DNA from: Prorocentrum cordatum
Lineage: Eukaryota > Sar > Dinophyceae > Prorocentrales > Prorocentraceae
Direction of reading: 5' to 3'
Length of the DNA: 64,000 nt
Assembly (NCBI GenBank): GCA_963575745.1
Contig: CAUYUJ010011225.1
Location: 957,828 to 1,021,827, forward strand
Shown: positions 43,401 through 53,543 of the stretch, piece after piece
How the letters are laid out: every line of letters starts with the position of its first letter
Position numbering within the stretch: the first letter of the stretch is position 1
The notes under the pieces: generated by a model
Seen by the model: the letters and a program-made list of their open reading frames with translations, nothing else
Told to the model about the DNA's origin: nothing
Databases searched by the model: none
Translations under genes and position numbers: made by a program

Positions 43401-44335
43401 GCGCCGCGGGTGGCGCAGCTGGGCCTACTCGAAAGCGCCCAGCGGCTGCGCTGAGGGCCGCATCCGCCCCAGCCGCCCCCATCGCTGTGGGGCCAGGCGA
43501 GGAGGGCAGGCATCGTGCTGAGGCAGCGAGCGAGGTGTTTGCCAGAGAGGTTCGGCGCAGGGCGGAGGCCAGGTCGGCAGCAGAGTCCTCTCAGCACACC
43601 CAGCTAGAGGAGCAGCGCCCGTCACCTGCCCCCACGGCTGGACCAGAGCCATGGGTAGTGCACGGCCACAACATTATGCAGACCAACGTGGTGAGCAAGC
43701 CGAGCGAGGCCATCCTGGTGTGCACGCGCTGCTTCACGTACTGCCACCAGCCGCGGTATGCGCGCAGGGGCCTGGCCAAGTCGTGTGTCGGTGGCGATCA
43801 CAGATCGAGCCAAGGGTCGCGTGCTCAGGCCAGGACTGACTTCGGCAGATTGCGATTGCCAGGCAAGGAGAAGCCGCCGATCGTGATGCTCAAGTCGCCG
43901 ACGTTGGAGGAGATGCAGCGCTGGCGAAGGTCGCTCAAGGTGGATGACCTCGGCTGGCCCAACCCCCAGGTGGGCGAGCTCCTGGCGGCGGCGCGGGCTG
44001 GCGGCCCAGGAGGCTCGCCAAGGCCTGCGGCTGCACAGCCTGCGGCGGGGCGTGCTGCTGGCGCGGCTGGGCCTGCGGGCGGTGCGGCGGCGGCTTCGGC
44101 GAGCGCCTCGGCAGCCGTGGGCGCGGCGGCGGTGCAGCCCGCGGTGCGCGCGGGCTCGCAGGTGCTCTCAGTGCCCGACCTGGAGGGCGTCCTCCGCGCG
44201 CACGGCTTCGCGTCGGCGGACGACGCCCGCGCCCGAGGGCGAGAGGCAGCCCAGGTGCGCGGGGAGCGTGACCGCGCGCTGGAGCGCGGCGAGGCGGCCC
44301 CGCGGGCGGCGAGGAGGCGGGGCCGACGCTGGTGA
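40442..44335 (+). CDS. LINE reverse transcriptase + RNase H
   Basis: Open from 40385, but collinear protein begins at about 40442 (GVELVPYSKKVHGEAKP). RT motif A is VYFDISKFYERID (Asp codon 41069), motif B is an unusual AGCSCATTMARL without the common QG, and motif C is VIDDIS (41345-41350). A CCHC-like finger CKLCQ...FHRHHVCP starts at 42374. RNase H follows: MVFFDGS (~42641), AGEDYAAVVALTEV, LLVDCKGTV, RIPAHRSE and FGNRLADKRAKEGA (~43040), with a full acidic set. An Ala-rich linker (~43320-43430) precedes a C-terminal Cys motif (CTRCFTYC, ~43721, and a later Cys pair) and a basic tail to TGA at 44335. With the two upstream segments it would form one ~2,600-residue polyprotein. Confidence 0.9.
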   Translation, partial: GGVELVPYSKKVHGEAKPILADGSGDSPPVPLVGQAALNQMLVEWKALWSCGGGQQMRPADWITTSDLPPIAAEQVIASAKTFAKKTALGWDGFHPRLLKMLGWPFAQRMADVLTQRERHPQPTAMFTTLIVFLGKPGGGHRPIGLMCFWLSVWGRIRRQYCLQWERDHRLPEIWGSSSDTCCDRAAYLHNLYLGLARKVGFEGVSVYFDISKFYERIDHGLLLNAAELNGFCTGLVRALCVAYSGPRRATADSAVSEEIHAGGTVIAGCSCATTMARLMLMDLLVKSRANLPIGRIVNVIDDISGTGIGSRGVPVSQVNSFVQGVVAMLRDKRLPINWGKTKVLASSVDTQRELMKQEGWPPDRDAFAQGHRDLGGDATAGGHRMVATQVKRELDALRQAARLTRIFGPGLRQARVMRAGPTAKAPWGSAISGVPPGRMRALRVAAAKSAGRLPPGAAFSFALQCAPRGWRQDPLVVAVGMAAQAFVNVVWSGQASAAAIQACIHESQQVLSKQRPWSSVRQPIAALTLTLQRIGWQLAIDGTKLLDEDKREFEVLHFSPGFLAEWAREATRKAAALEEARDRPGSLWPWKLPPQWRPVNELLGKKETETWTGHHKGCLRWLVSLSHWPQDRLARHSSDIDPICKLCQAARGTMFHRHHVCPAWEPWRRDRLPPDLKRAAWVVHEMGPPFDELFCQGLFVDPSQLLHRPCWQPQWERLSHGWHEAVVVEDGAMVFFDGSCILGDFPRLRSAGWSVVVLSKEGAILAEAWGAVPPSLCPSQTARAGEDYAAVVALTEVIGNYQLLVDCKGTVDSALNLGRAQGPTSTYAHLWTRVGDAAEGVEVKRIPAHRSEAAVARGELSAIELFGNRLADKRAKEGAALHALPADDVQLLEGCLARARDAARFAAEIEVFIAGSGMRDCWPTEALDNVNLQPYLYPWNLSWEYEDYDLLDASTAQRGRGSAAASAAAFAAAAATSAAATGAAAGAAGGAAGPTRKRPAAALRAASAPAAPIAVGPGEEGRHRAEAASEVFAREVRRRAEARSAAESSQHTQLEEQRPSPAPTAGPEPWVVHGHNIMQTNVVSKPSEAILVCTRCFTYCHQPRYARRGLAKSCVGGDHRSSQGSRAQARTDFGRLRLPGKEKPPIVMLKSPTLEEMQRWRRSLKVDDLGWPNPQVGELLAAARAGGPGGSPRPAAAQPAAGRAAGAAGPAGGAAAASASASAAVGAAAVQPAVRAGSQVLSVPDLEGVLRAHGFASADDARARGREAAQVRGERDRALERGEAAPRAARRRGRRW

Positions 44336-44383
44336 GCGCCCCCTCGGCCGCCGTGGGGCCCTCGGCAGTCCCGCGCCGTTTGC

Positions 44384-44459
44384 GCGGGCCTGCGGCCCGC
44401 TGAGAATATGTGGCATGACCACGCGGGGGCTTCCGCCCGCTCGAAGAGTAAAAAAAAAA
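44384..44459 (+). other. LINE 3' UTR hairpins and A10 tail
   Basis: A perfect 7-bp hairpin GCGGGCC-TGC-GGCCCGC (44384-44400), a second stem GCGGG...CCCGC (44423-44440), then 10 A's. The stems may be the RT recognition structure that precedes the tail in many LINEs (inference). Confidence 0.65.
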
Positions 44460-44471
44460 TGCCCCCACCGT

Positions 44472-46330
44472 AAGCTCAACCAAACATGTCGCGTCGGTTT
44501 CGCTCTGCCTGCCAGCCTCGCCCTCTTCCTCCACCCAAGTTCTCTCCCATCTTCTGTCAACGAAGCACCTTTCAATAAAAAACACGAGGACGACCGATTG
44601 AGGTAAACTACGACGACGCCGACAACGAGGACGACGAGGAGGAGGATCACGAGGAATACTGAGAAAAAGAACAGGGAAACGCTCCACCGAAGCAGATCCC
44701 TATGGGTATGCGAGCCATGCCGTGGCAGATCCCCACAGGTATTGCCATCCGCGCTGTTCTTGCTTACCCCTCAGCGTTCCCAGACGGCGCCGGCGCGAAA
44801 CGCGACGTAACCAGGGGCGGGGGCGGGGCAGGGAACGGCCGCGGTCGCGAAGCATAAAACGTTCTCGGGGGCGTTGGCGGCCGCCCGCCGCCCGCCCAGC
44901 GCGCCGCGCGCCACTCGTTCGCCGCTCGCCGCTTGCCGCCGCCACGGTTGTGGCCGCGTGCCGCCCGCGGTCATCCGCCGGGCGGGCGGCGGGAGGCGGT
45001 GGCAGCCGCCGCCAGAATCGTCGCCGCCGCCGCAGCCGCCGCGCGCCGCTCGTTCGCCCGCCGCTGGCCGCCGCGGTGGCCGTGGCCGTGCCCCGCCCGC
45101 TGCGTGTCACCGTCGTGGAACGGTCGTCGGCGGTTTTGGTTCTCGCTCCCTGCTCGCGGGCGGTGGCTCATATGCTGGGTTCCAGGGCCCGCTCGTGGGG
45201 GTCGTCGCACCTCCGCTGGTTCTAAGGTTGTGTGTCGACGCGGTCGGTCGCAGGCGATGTTTCTCCCCCGACACCCTGACTTTTCGTCGAAAAATGAAGC
45301 CGCTCAGAAAAGGAGGGAAACCCTGGGATACACCCCCAAGGGGCTATTCGTACGCAGCCCTATCGAGGATGAACGCCCCCCCCCATCGTATATCCCAGGG
45401 CTGGGCCAACAACATTTGGTCCAGTCGACACCTCTCAAAGCATGGGGTAGGGGTCGACATATCCCTTGTTTGTCGGGTGTCGGCACATGTGCTAGTTCCA
45501 TGTGTGACAGCTTGATCGGGGAGATCCCTGCGTCCCACTAGACAGTCCCATCAGCGCATCCAGAGACGATGCCCAGCGAGCTGCCCTGAACTGTTAGAGG
45601 TTCCTGGAGGCGTCTGGGGGTCTTCGGCCCGGTCTTGGGACGCACGGGGAGGGGGTAGAGGGAGGGGTCAAGCCAAGCCGCAAGCCGTGTCGTTCACTCC
45701 CATCCGCCCTCCCAACACAGCAGCATCCGAGCTTGGGGCCCCGCTCCCACTGAGTTCATGAGTCCCGTCGGAAGCACAGATCCGACAATATGAGGGCACC
45801 TTCGCCGTTCTTGTCGAAAAGAATGCAACATGATCGCGGGGCTCCCTCCCCGAATGGGAACAAGGGGAAAAGATGGAAGAGGAAACGCTCTGAACCACCT
45901 CAGCCAAGAGGGATGGTGGGATCTTTGGCGTTCCCTCATTTTCTGTGCTTGCGTGGGGCGGAGGGGACGCGAGCGCGACCAGAGAGCAGCAGGGCGAGCC
46001 GCCGCTGTCGGGAGGAGCGCTGCCCGGGCAGCGTTCTCGGAGCTGATGCTGGGAGACGAGTGTCGCCAACCGCCTCTTGCGCGCCTGCGGCTGAGAGGGA
46101 GGGAGGGGGCAAGTGATGGGCAACGTTAGAGGGGGATCGGCTCGAGGTGTTCGGCTCGACGTTTGAGGTTTTCTGGCGTTCTTGCTGGCTCTCGGCGGTT
46201 TTCTAGCCTCGGTGTGATCTCCGGCAGCCGCGCCTCACCGAGGGCGTTCTGGGGGTGCCTGAATCGTCCCGAACGGCCGCCAGAGTGCAGAGTCATGACC
46301 CGATCAAGCGGCAACGTAAGGGAGGATATG
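44472..46330. other. No gene recognised
   Basis: Pre-insertion DNA resumes at 'aagctcaacc'. GCC/CGG-rich frames at 44.7-45.2 kb are compositional. A repeated 'gatggaagaggaaacgctc' motif (45868; related near 5990 and 14235) is a minor dispersed sequence. Confidence 0.4.
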
Positions 46331-46334
46331 ATCA

Positions 46335-46470
46335 GGGGGTGACACATCGACCCCCAATCGCCCATGGATCGCCGGCAAGAGGCCCACAGCCGACCCCGTT
46401 GAGGAACGTGCGGGTTTCCCCATCGGGGGCGGATCGCCGATCCGTCAGCGACTATAAATAAATGTTCCCT
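46335..46470 (-). repeat. Dispersed repeat family H, diverged copy
   Basis: Shares 'atcgcccatgg', 'gatcgccgg', 'ggaacgtgcgg' and 'ggatcgccgatcc' with the other family H members. Confidence 0.45.
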
Positions 46471-46740
46471 CCCTGAGCTGGCCCCCATCCCTGACGTTAC
46501 CCATCGAAGAGAGTGGCAGCAGTTAGAAGCCAGGCGAAGGCTGGCAAACCCGTGGCTGCTAAAACGGAGTCCTGGAAAATTGTTGATTTCTTCTGGGAAG
46601 CAGCCCGTTTATTATTTAGTGCGCTGAGTTTTATTCCGGGAATTTGTTTTATTCTTCCTCCGGGAAGACCGTTTTAGCAGGCACGGATTTGCCAGCCCTC
46701 GCCCAGCTTCCGAAGCAGGGGTTCGGGGAACAGGCCATGG

Positions 46741-46854
46741 CATAAACATAAACACTCGGCGGTCCGTGCGCCAGGAGCGGCGCCACAGGCGCCGCCAGGG
46801 GGTTCCAGCGCAGATCCGAGGAATCTTGGCGGACCTCTGAATTTTATGTTTATG
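46741..46854. mobile_element. Foldback element family E, copy 1
   Basis: 114 bp with perfect 12-bp terminal inverted repeats CATAAACATAAA/TTTATGTTTATG and a GC-rich inner palindrome (gcggcgcc/ggcgccgcc). The 'gcgcagatccgaggaatctt...cggacctc' segment resembles 58582-58614 inside the metalloprotease intron. No TSD seen. Confidence 0.65.
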
Positions 46855-47099
46855 TCACTGTCTGCGCTTCCCTATCAGAGGGAGCGGCAGGGATGAGCAG
46901 GGTTCGGGGCAAGGGTCGGGAGGTGCTGCAAGGCGGTCGTCGGTCTCTCTGGGTGTCTCCGTTTGCGGGGGGGGCCCTTCCACGGGCTGGGGCTCGGTGG
47001 GAACTGGCGCTGGCGCCCCAGTTGGCCTTCTCCTCGGGCCGGTCGAAACGGGCACGGAGCAAATGGCCATTGATCATGTGTCATGTGGGAGCTTTGAGA

Positions 47100-47240
47100 C
47101 GGGGGTCAATGCAAGCGGGGGTCAGCCAGAGCGCTGGATCTTGCAGGGTCCTGCAAAGCCAGTGTTGCACTGACCTGGGCTAGTGCCCAAGAGCCTGCAG
47201 GAGCTTGCAGGATTTCACAAGGTTTGACTGACCCGAGGTT
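47100..47240 (+). repeat. Dispersed repeat family A, 5'-truncated copy
   Basis: Matches the last ~140 bp of family A, from 'gggggtcaatgcaagcgggg' through 'ggatcttgcagg.tcctgca' to 'tgactgaccc'. Confidence 0.7.
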
Positions 47241-48167
47241 GCATCGGGGCGAGCCAGCAGAAGCCCCAACGGTGGTTCTGAAGACCTCCCGAGGTTGCCT
47301 CCCAACATTTGCTCCCCTCGCAGGCCTAGAGGTTGACACCAACACCAATATCGGCGGTTTGCTTCCACCGAGGGAAGAAGATCCCGATCTCGGTGATGGT
47401 GGTAATATTCTGGCTTCCAAGGTGACCGAAATATTACCACCAACACCGAAATCTAGGATCATCTTCCCCATGTGTTGGTGCCCATTTCCAGCCCTCCAGT
47501 CTCCTCCTCCCCGCTCCTCCTGCCTCAAGAGCCGACCACCGGGCGCGCTCTGCCCATTTTTGTCGATACGGGTCTGGCCGTTGCGGGGTGGGCTCCGCAG
47601 GAGGGCCCAAGACACAGGGCACTCTTGCGAAGACCTTCTCGATCCTCCTCGATCCCTGATTAAACATCTTCACATGTCTGATTGCTAGAAGGTGGGGGAG
47701 GCCCATCGCTTATTTCCCGAGCTGGGAGGGGAAGAGCTGATCTCCCGATCGAGGCGAGCTTCGTCTTGGCCGAAGCCATCGCAGCAGAGCGTTGCCGTGG
47801 CCTTTCTCACTGTCCCCCCCATTCGGTCGGTGGCCAGTGGGTGGGCACACGGCGGGGGCCTCGTTGGGAAATGGAAGGACAGGAAGGGCGAGGATCAGGA
47901 TCGAGTAGGAAATTTCAGCATGCATGAACTTCTGGAGGTCAGCGCGAATATTTCGGGTCGGCGCTGGGTCGACCGTGGTGGCGCCTCCCTCCGCCGCCCC
48001 TGGAGTGCGCCGCGCGCCAGAAGACGGGTGTTCAGCGCCGATGCGAGAAGTCCGCGCGCACCTCAGGGCATCGATGTGTACGCACAGAAGTTTTCTCAGT
48101 CTACGACATCAGGAGGGGGGGGGGAGGAGGGATGGCGCCGGGGACGGAGGGAGGAGGAGGAGGAGGA

Positions 48168-48392
48168 GCAGGGACCCCCGATCGCCCCTCAAGTCGCAAC
48201 GCCGACGCCAGGGGAGGGTGGGCTCAGGGGGGGATGTGTCGGCCCCTTTATCGCTCATTGATTGCCGGTAGGGGCCCGATCGCTCTCTCCGCCCGGGAAC
48301 GTGTTGCCTCGCTTTTGGGGGTGGCATATCGCCGACCTGTCGGCGAGATATCGCCGATTCCAAGTCGGTGTTTCCCCCCAGAGCCGGTCCCC
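48168..48392 (-). repeat. Dispersed repeat family H, copy 3 (inverted)
   Basis: Reverse-complement partner of 31618-31838, next to a GGA tract at 48130-48165. Confidence 0.85.
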
Positions 48393-48649
48393 CCCCATCG
48401 TTTTCTGGCGTGGCGCAAGGATGGGGCGATGAGCGGTGGGGTGAAGCAAGGCGCTATTTTGGTGCCTTGGGAGCCCCCTGGGACCCCAAGCGGGCATGAA
48501 AGGTGTAGCTTCTTCGCCCCCCGTGTGTATCGCCCCCCAATGAAGCATCGCCCAACCTTGGCCCTCAGAGGAGGATGAGGAGGAGAAGGAGCAGGAGAAG
48601 GAGGATACCATCACAGGCTCTGGGGGTAAGGCTAGGGTTAGTCGACCCG

Positions 48650-50330
48650 ACCTAACCGAAACCTTGGTTACATCCTCTCTCCACTGACGCTCGTTTCGGC
48701 CTGCATCTCCGCCCCTTGAGGAGCTGGGCGGCAGGGATGGGCTGGGAAAGACGGGAGCGTGCCAATGACCTGCTTTTGGGGTGCTGGCCGCCTGCCAGAA
48801 AGGACCACGTATTCTGGGAAAACCTGCCTTGGAAGCTTCCTTTGCCCTCACCCTCGAGTCCCTGGAGGTTGCTCTCCGAGTGGCGGCCGCACCGCTTGCA
48901 CACGACAAGGGAATCGCTCTCCATCAGGGTAGCCACACATCATAAGGTAGTGTTTCAGGGGGTCACGAATCAAAGTCGACCAGGCAACATGATTACTTGG
49001 GCATGCTTCCAGCATGCAGGCCTTGCGGGTGCTGTCGGTTCTGGCGCGGGTGTGGCAAGCTTGGCGCAGCCAGTGTTCGTTCAGCCATGCCCGCTGATGG
49101 CGGTGACGGTTCACCCCCTACGGGTTACGGCACGCAAGAGCACGCCGAGGAAGACCCGCAGGGGGCTGGGGGGCCGTTCAGGCCTTGACCGCACCAGCAG
49201 CACCAACAGGAGGATTGAGGCACTTGGGTGGCCTCTCGAAGACCCTCTTGCCCGCCTTCGGGGCAATAGGAAACCACTGAGACAACGCCTCTGCCGCGTA
49301 CTTCACACATCAACGCTCTGACTTATGAAACTCAAGCTCCAACTTGGACGGGGCAGGGATCAGGGAAGCTGCTTGCTTGGCAACTCTGCCCGCCCAACCG
49401 TTCCCCTCGGCAACATACCACTCCCTCGAGCACTCCTCCAGGGCATGGAAGTCCTGGTCGGCCTTCACTGTTTAGACCTCGAGGGAGCTAAAACTGCCCT
49501 GGGCCCTGGCCAAAACAGAACTATCTGCATACATGTCTTTCATACTGACCTTTGGGCCCTGGTGGACCGAGAGGATGCCTTTGAAGTCCGTCCACGCCGC
49601 GGTGGCCCTGGGACAGAAGGCAGCAGCTAGAAATCCCAAGTGCTCGGCAGCGGGCGACGCGGGAGGCAGGCTGGCCCCCTGCGGGGCCTGAGACGCTGGC
49701 AACAAGGTAAGGTCGCCACCCTCGTTGATTTTGACCACGGACCAGGCGGAGGCGTCGTAAACCGTGGGCCCAGGTTTTAAACCACGGCCGTCGTGAAACA
49801 CTTCTCCTTCCATGGCAACCTACCTCCTTGGGCTGACCATCTCTTGGCCAGTAGACTGCCCCATCTAGAAGACCTAATCCTGGGGGCCTCAGAGCTACAG
49901 GTTCGGGCAACAGCTGGAAACCCAGGACTGACGGGAAACCTCTCTTCGGGTCCGTGCACGTCTCCTTCCTCCAACTTCTATTGACGCAGGTTCTGGGTAC
50001 CTGGGCATTCGAAGAGCCCGTGGGGGAAGGGGGCCCTCGGGGCCTTGACACATCTCGCAAACCACCTCGGTGTGATAACCTAATGTGGCCATCTTCTCTG
50101 TTCTCCACATGCACTGGCATGCGTCGGACAGCAGCGTCTTTCGCATGTGGCCTGGCAGCGAGGTGTCCTGCAGCGCGCGATGCATGGCTGACGGGTCGAG
50201 CGGCTCGTCGGGTCCTAGTTTGCGGCGTGCCTGCAAGTCAAGTTGCCGCCGCCGCTGGGCCTGAAACAACTTCTTAACGAGGGTTGGGGAGGTCGTGATG
50301 AGGGGGGGGGTCCTGACCGTTGACATCCTG
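48650..50330 (-). pseudogene. Decayed 5'-truncated LINE (finger + RNase H)
   Basis: Minus-strand pieces in LINE order. 50326-49895 has a post-RT region with LLSDACQCMWRTEKMATLG and a CEMC finger start. 49813-49472 is RNase H (VFHDGRG, AAEHLGFLAAAF, TDFKGIL), continuing after a TAA at about 49473 with TVKADQDFHALEE and GNGWAGRVAKQAAS to ~49320. 48936-48652 has a C-terminal Cys motif (LVVCKRCGRHSESNLQGLE). Frameshifts separate the pieces. The plan equals the 3' half of the 36-44 kb LINE, but the sequence is clearly diverged. No RT core remains. Confidence 0.65.
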
Positions 50331-50515
50331 GAGTAGAAGCGAGTCGGGCATTGTCCACCCCAGACGGTTCAGACTGAGGAGCGCGGCCCCAAGAGCGCCT
50401 CGAACTTCTTGCCATTCCCTCGGGGGCGTGCGGGTAACCTCCAGGGCTTGGGCTCTTAGGTGGGGGATCGTGTAATCGATGGCCCCAGGGTAGTGACGGG
50501 CCTAGAATCGGGGTG

Positions 50516-50661
50516 CAGGGCTGGAACTAAACGGTGTTTTTGGTGATTACGTGGGCCTTTTTCGTTTCGACTTCGTTTTGCGGTAAAGGCGGATTCGAGA
50601 CAAAAGCGAGGGAAACCGAAAACAAAACGAAAACGGAAAACACCGTTTAGGTTCAGCCCTG
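50516..50661 (-). mobile_element. hAT-type MITE, copy 2
   Basis: 146 bp with ends CAGGGCTGGAACTAAACGG and CCGTTTAGGTTCAGCCCTG. The interior is the reverse complement of copy 1 (29423-29566). Flanks share CGGGGTG (50509-50515, 50662-50668), an 8-bp duplication that has probably lost one base. Confidence 0.88.
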
Positions 50662-50679
50662 CGGGGTGCATCTGTTCCG

Positions 50680-51475
50680 AGGCGTTTCGGAGCGTTGTCA
50701 GCGCGTTTCCGGGACGTTCTGGCACGGCCGCAGCGCCCGACATGTCTTCTAAACCCGCCGATCCTCAGATTTCCGGTTTATCTCGGTCCGATTTTGTCTC
50801 GATTCTGCCGTCTTCTTCGGCGACGACGGTCGGCGGCGGCGGCGCCGCCCCCGCCCGCCGTGCGGCGCCCGTGCCACCGCGAGGTCCCCACCCGGTCGCG
50901 CGGCGCGGGCTGCATCGGCCCGCGGCCCGCGAGAGCGCGCGCGGGGCCCGAGGCCGCACCGCGCGTGCGCTCGGCCTCCCATCGGCACCGCTCGGGCGTG
51001 CGTCGGCGGCGAGCGAGGGGGGGAGTGATAAGGAGAAGTCGGCCACGCGCGGAGGGGGGCGGGGTGAAGGCTTCTTGGACGGAGGCGGCTTGTTTTAAGA
51101 TGCGGGCTTGACATCTGTAGATCCTGTAGGTGTGAGGCCCGGGCCTTTCAGAAGCAGTCTCCTCAGAAGGAACCTTCCTCCCTCCCCCCACCCCCCTTGC
51201 GCGCGCCGCCAAAGAGGGCTCTCTCGGGGGAAGGCCCAGAAAGCCTCTCAGAAGGTCGGGGAACTTCGAGCCTTCTGAGGTGGCCCGCCCCTTCTCACTT
51301 GCTCCCCTGGCTCGCCGCCGAGGGCGCTTTTTCTGGTCGAGGAGCGTCGAGGAGGTGTTTAGTTATTTGTCCCCCCTGTTTCTCTCGGCGGGGAATGAAC
51401 TCGCCCTTCAATTATTTTTCGTTGTAGATATGAGAGAGCGCGCCCACAGGGCCCGAGCAAAGGGGAGGGGGGGCT
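50680..51475. other. No gene recognised
   Basis: GC-rich with CGG-type patches near 50830 and 'cagaag/cttctg' repeats at 51140-51280. Nothing supportable. Confidence 0.35.
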
Positions 51476-51479
51476 AGGC

Positions 51480-51955
51480 TTAAGCTACCCCCCCTCCCTT
51501 GAGCCGCCCTTGTTGGAAGCACACCCCCCCTCCCCCCTTTTTTTTTGCAAGGGGGGGAGGGCTTACAGCTACCCCCCCCTCCCCCCTTGAGCCCTCCCCG
51601 GAAGCTACCCCCCCCCCTCCCCCCCTTTCCAAAGGGGGGGGGGGTGCTTAAGCTACCCCCCCCTCCCTTGGCGCCGCCCTGCTGGAAGCTACCCCCCCCC
51701 TCCCCCCCTTTCGTGCAAAGGGGGGGGGGGCTTGGAAGCTACCCACCCCCCACCCCCCTTTGGCCGCCCCGGAAGCTACCCCCCCCTACCCCCCTTTCCG
51801 GGGGGGTGCTTAAGCTACCCCCCCCTCCCTTGGAGCCGCCCTGCTGGAAGCTCCCCCCCCCTCCCCCCCTTTGTGCCAAAGGGGGGGGGGGCTTGGAAGC
51901 CCCCCCCCCCTTCCCCCCTTTGGCCGCCCAGCCCCCGGAGCCTCCGCCCTCCCTT
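51480..51955. repeat. poly(C)/poly(G) hairpin repeat block
   Basis: Units of ~40-110 bp: 'ggaagctacc' + long C runs + 'cttt' or 'aaag' + long G runs + 'gcttaagctacc'. Each unit can fold C tract on G tract; G runs of 7-12 favour G-quadruplexes. Confidence 0.85.
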
Positions 51956-51964
51956 TCGCCGACG

Positions 51965-52300
51965 ATCCAAAATGAACAATCCACGATCGAGGATGGACGA
52001 TCGACGATCAACGATCGACGATCGAAAATCCCAATCGAATCGCTTGCAATCGATTGCACTCCATTCCACTGCAATCCCCCTCCCCACCTCCCTCCGCTCC
52101 CTCCCCTCCCTCCCCACCCTTCGTTCCATCTCCTCCCTCCCCTCCCTCTCCTCCCCTCCCTCCCTTCCGTCCTGTCCCTCCCCTGCAATCCAATCGATTG
52201 AATCGATTGCAATTCAACCGATTGCAATCCAATCGATTGCAATCCAATGGATTGCAATCGAATCGTTTGCAATCCAATGGATTGCAATCGATTGCAACGC
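51965..52300. repeat. GATCGACGATC and ATTGCAATCCAATCG tracts
   Basis: 51975-52030 has repeated GATCGACGATC/GATCAACGATC. 52180-52300 has ~12-15-bp units of ATTGCAATCCAATCG with self-complementary TGCAATCGATTGCA. A pyrimidine-rich CCTCC stretch lies between them. Confidence 0.8.
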
Positions 52301-52550
52301 AAGTGTATCATTCAACTCGTCCCGTGCCAACGCCCGGGAACGAAAAATTACCCTGGCGACGTACCCAACCCCTGCGCAAACGCGGGGCGCAAATAGTTTA
52401 GGACACTTTATAAGGGGGGCGATGACGGAGCGAGGGTTACATATGTCTGCAGACGGAATTCGGGAGACTCGCAGGACACTGGCTTCAGGACAAGGACTAG
52501 ATAAAGCTGATTAGTTGCAATCCCTGAGCAACCCTAGCCACTTCGAAAGC

Positions 52551-53280
52551 GGGGATCTCAGATCGCAGCCCCCCAGGGATGGCGAGGTCTAATTTGGGTC
52601 CGCGCGTGGCGTCACTGTGCTGGGCCCCCCAGCAGGCCTCGAAAGTGGCGACAGTTTCACAGATCGCAGCCCCCCAGGGATGGCGAGGTCTAATTTGGGT
52701 CCGCCGTGGCGTCACTGTGCTGGGCCCCCCAGCAGGCCTCGAAAGTGGCGACAGTTTCACAGATCGCAGCCCCCCAGGGATGGCGAGGTCTAATTTGGGT
52801 CCGCCGCGTGGCGTCACTGTGCTGGGCCCCCCAGCAGGCCTCGAAAGTGGCGACAGTTTCACAGATCGCAGCCCCCCAGGGATGGCGAGGTCTAATTTGG
52901 TCCGCGCGTGGCGTCACTGTGCTGGGCCCCCCAGCAGGCCTCGAAAGTGGCGACAGTTTCACAGATCGCAGCCCCCCAGGGATGGCGAGGTCTAATTTGA
53001 ATCCGCGTGGCGTCACTGTGCTGGGCCCCCCAGCAGGCCTCGAAAGTGGCGACAGTTTCACAGATCGCAGCCCCCCAGGGATGGCGAGGTCTAATTTGGG
53101 TCCGCCCGTGGCGTCACTGTGCTGGGCCCCCCCAGCAGGCCTCGAAAGTGGCGACAGTTTCACAGATCGCAGCCCCCCAGGGGTGGCGAGGTCTAATTTG
53201 GGTCCGCCCGTGGCGTCACTGTGCTGGGCCCCCCAGCAGAGCCTCGAAAGTGGCGACAGTTTCACAGATCGCAGCCCCCC
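52551..53280 (+). repeat. 101-bp satellite, ~7.3 copies
   Basis: 'gatcgcagccccccagggatggcgagg' recurs at 52561, 52662, 52762, 52864, 52964, 53063, 53165 and 53267 (spacing 99-102 bp). Units are almost identical, differing mainly around 'gggtccgc.cgtggcgtcac'. Frames change phase at every unit with a 1-bp length change, so it is not coding. Confidence 0.95.
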
Positions 53281-53381
53281 GCAGGCAAGACAGGAGGAGG
53301 CAAGAGGGAGACGGGACGGGAAGGAGGAAGTGGAGACCACACTGCTCTATTCAAAACGAATACCCAACCAAGGAGGGTTGG

Positions 53382-53512
53382 GAAAAATACGATCCCCCCC
53401 CGAAAGTTGCACGAAGTGTAATTTGGAGAACGCCAGCCCGTCGGGTTGGCAGTGTTCGTGTAAGACGGCGGCCAGCTGGGGGAGGAGGAGGCGGAGGATG
53501 GGGGAGGCCGGA

Positions 53513-53543
<31 letters not shown>

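Larger units (their letters stand above)
36323..44459 (+). mobile_element. Full-length LINE with spliced-leader 5' end
   Basis: 8.1-kb non-LTR retrotransposon with a 14-bp target duplication (36309-36322, 44458-44471) and a 10-A tail (44450-44459). Its 5' boundary coincides with the first bases of the dinoflagellate SL. Order: SL, relic SL, ~160-nt leader, zinc-ribbon/coiled-coil region, APE endonuclease, RT, CCHC finger, RNase H, Ala-rich linker, C-terminal Cys motif, 3' UTR with hairpins. Intact ends imply a young insertion, although the reading frame is broken twice. Confidence 0.93.

Noticed and set aside
48634-48645. Telomere-like CTAGGGTTAG
   Set aside because: Single occurrence, no tandem TTTAGGG; chance match.
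52551-53280. CRISPR-like array
   Set aside because: Units are contiguous and nearly identical over ~101 bp, with no variable spacers, in a eukaryotic genome.
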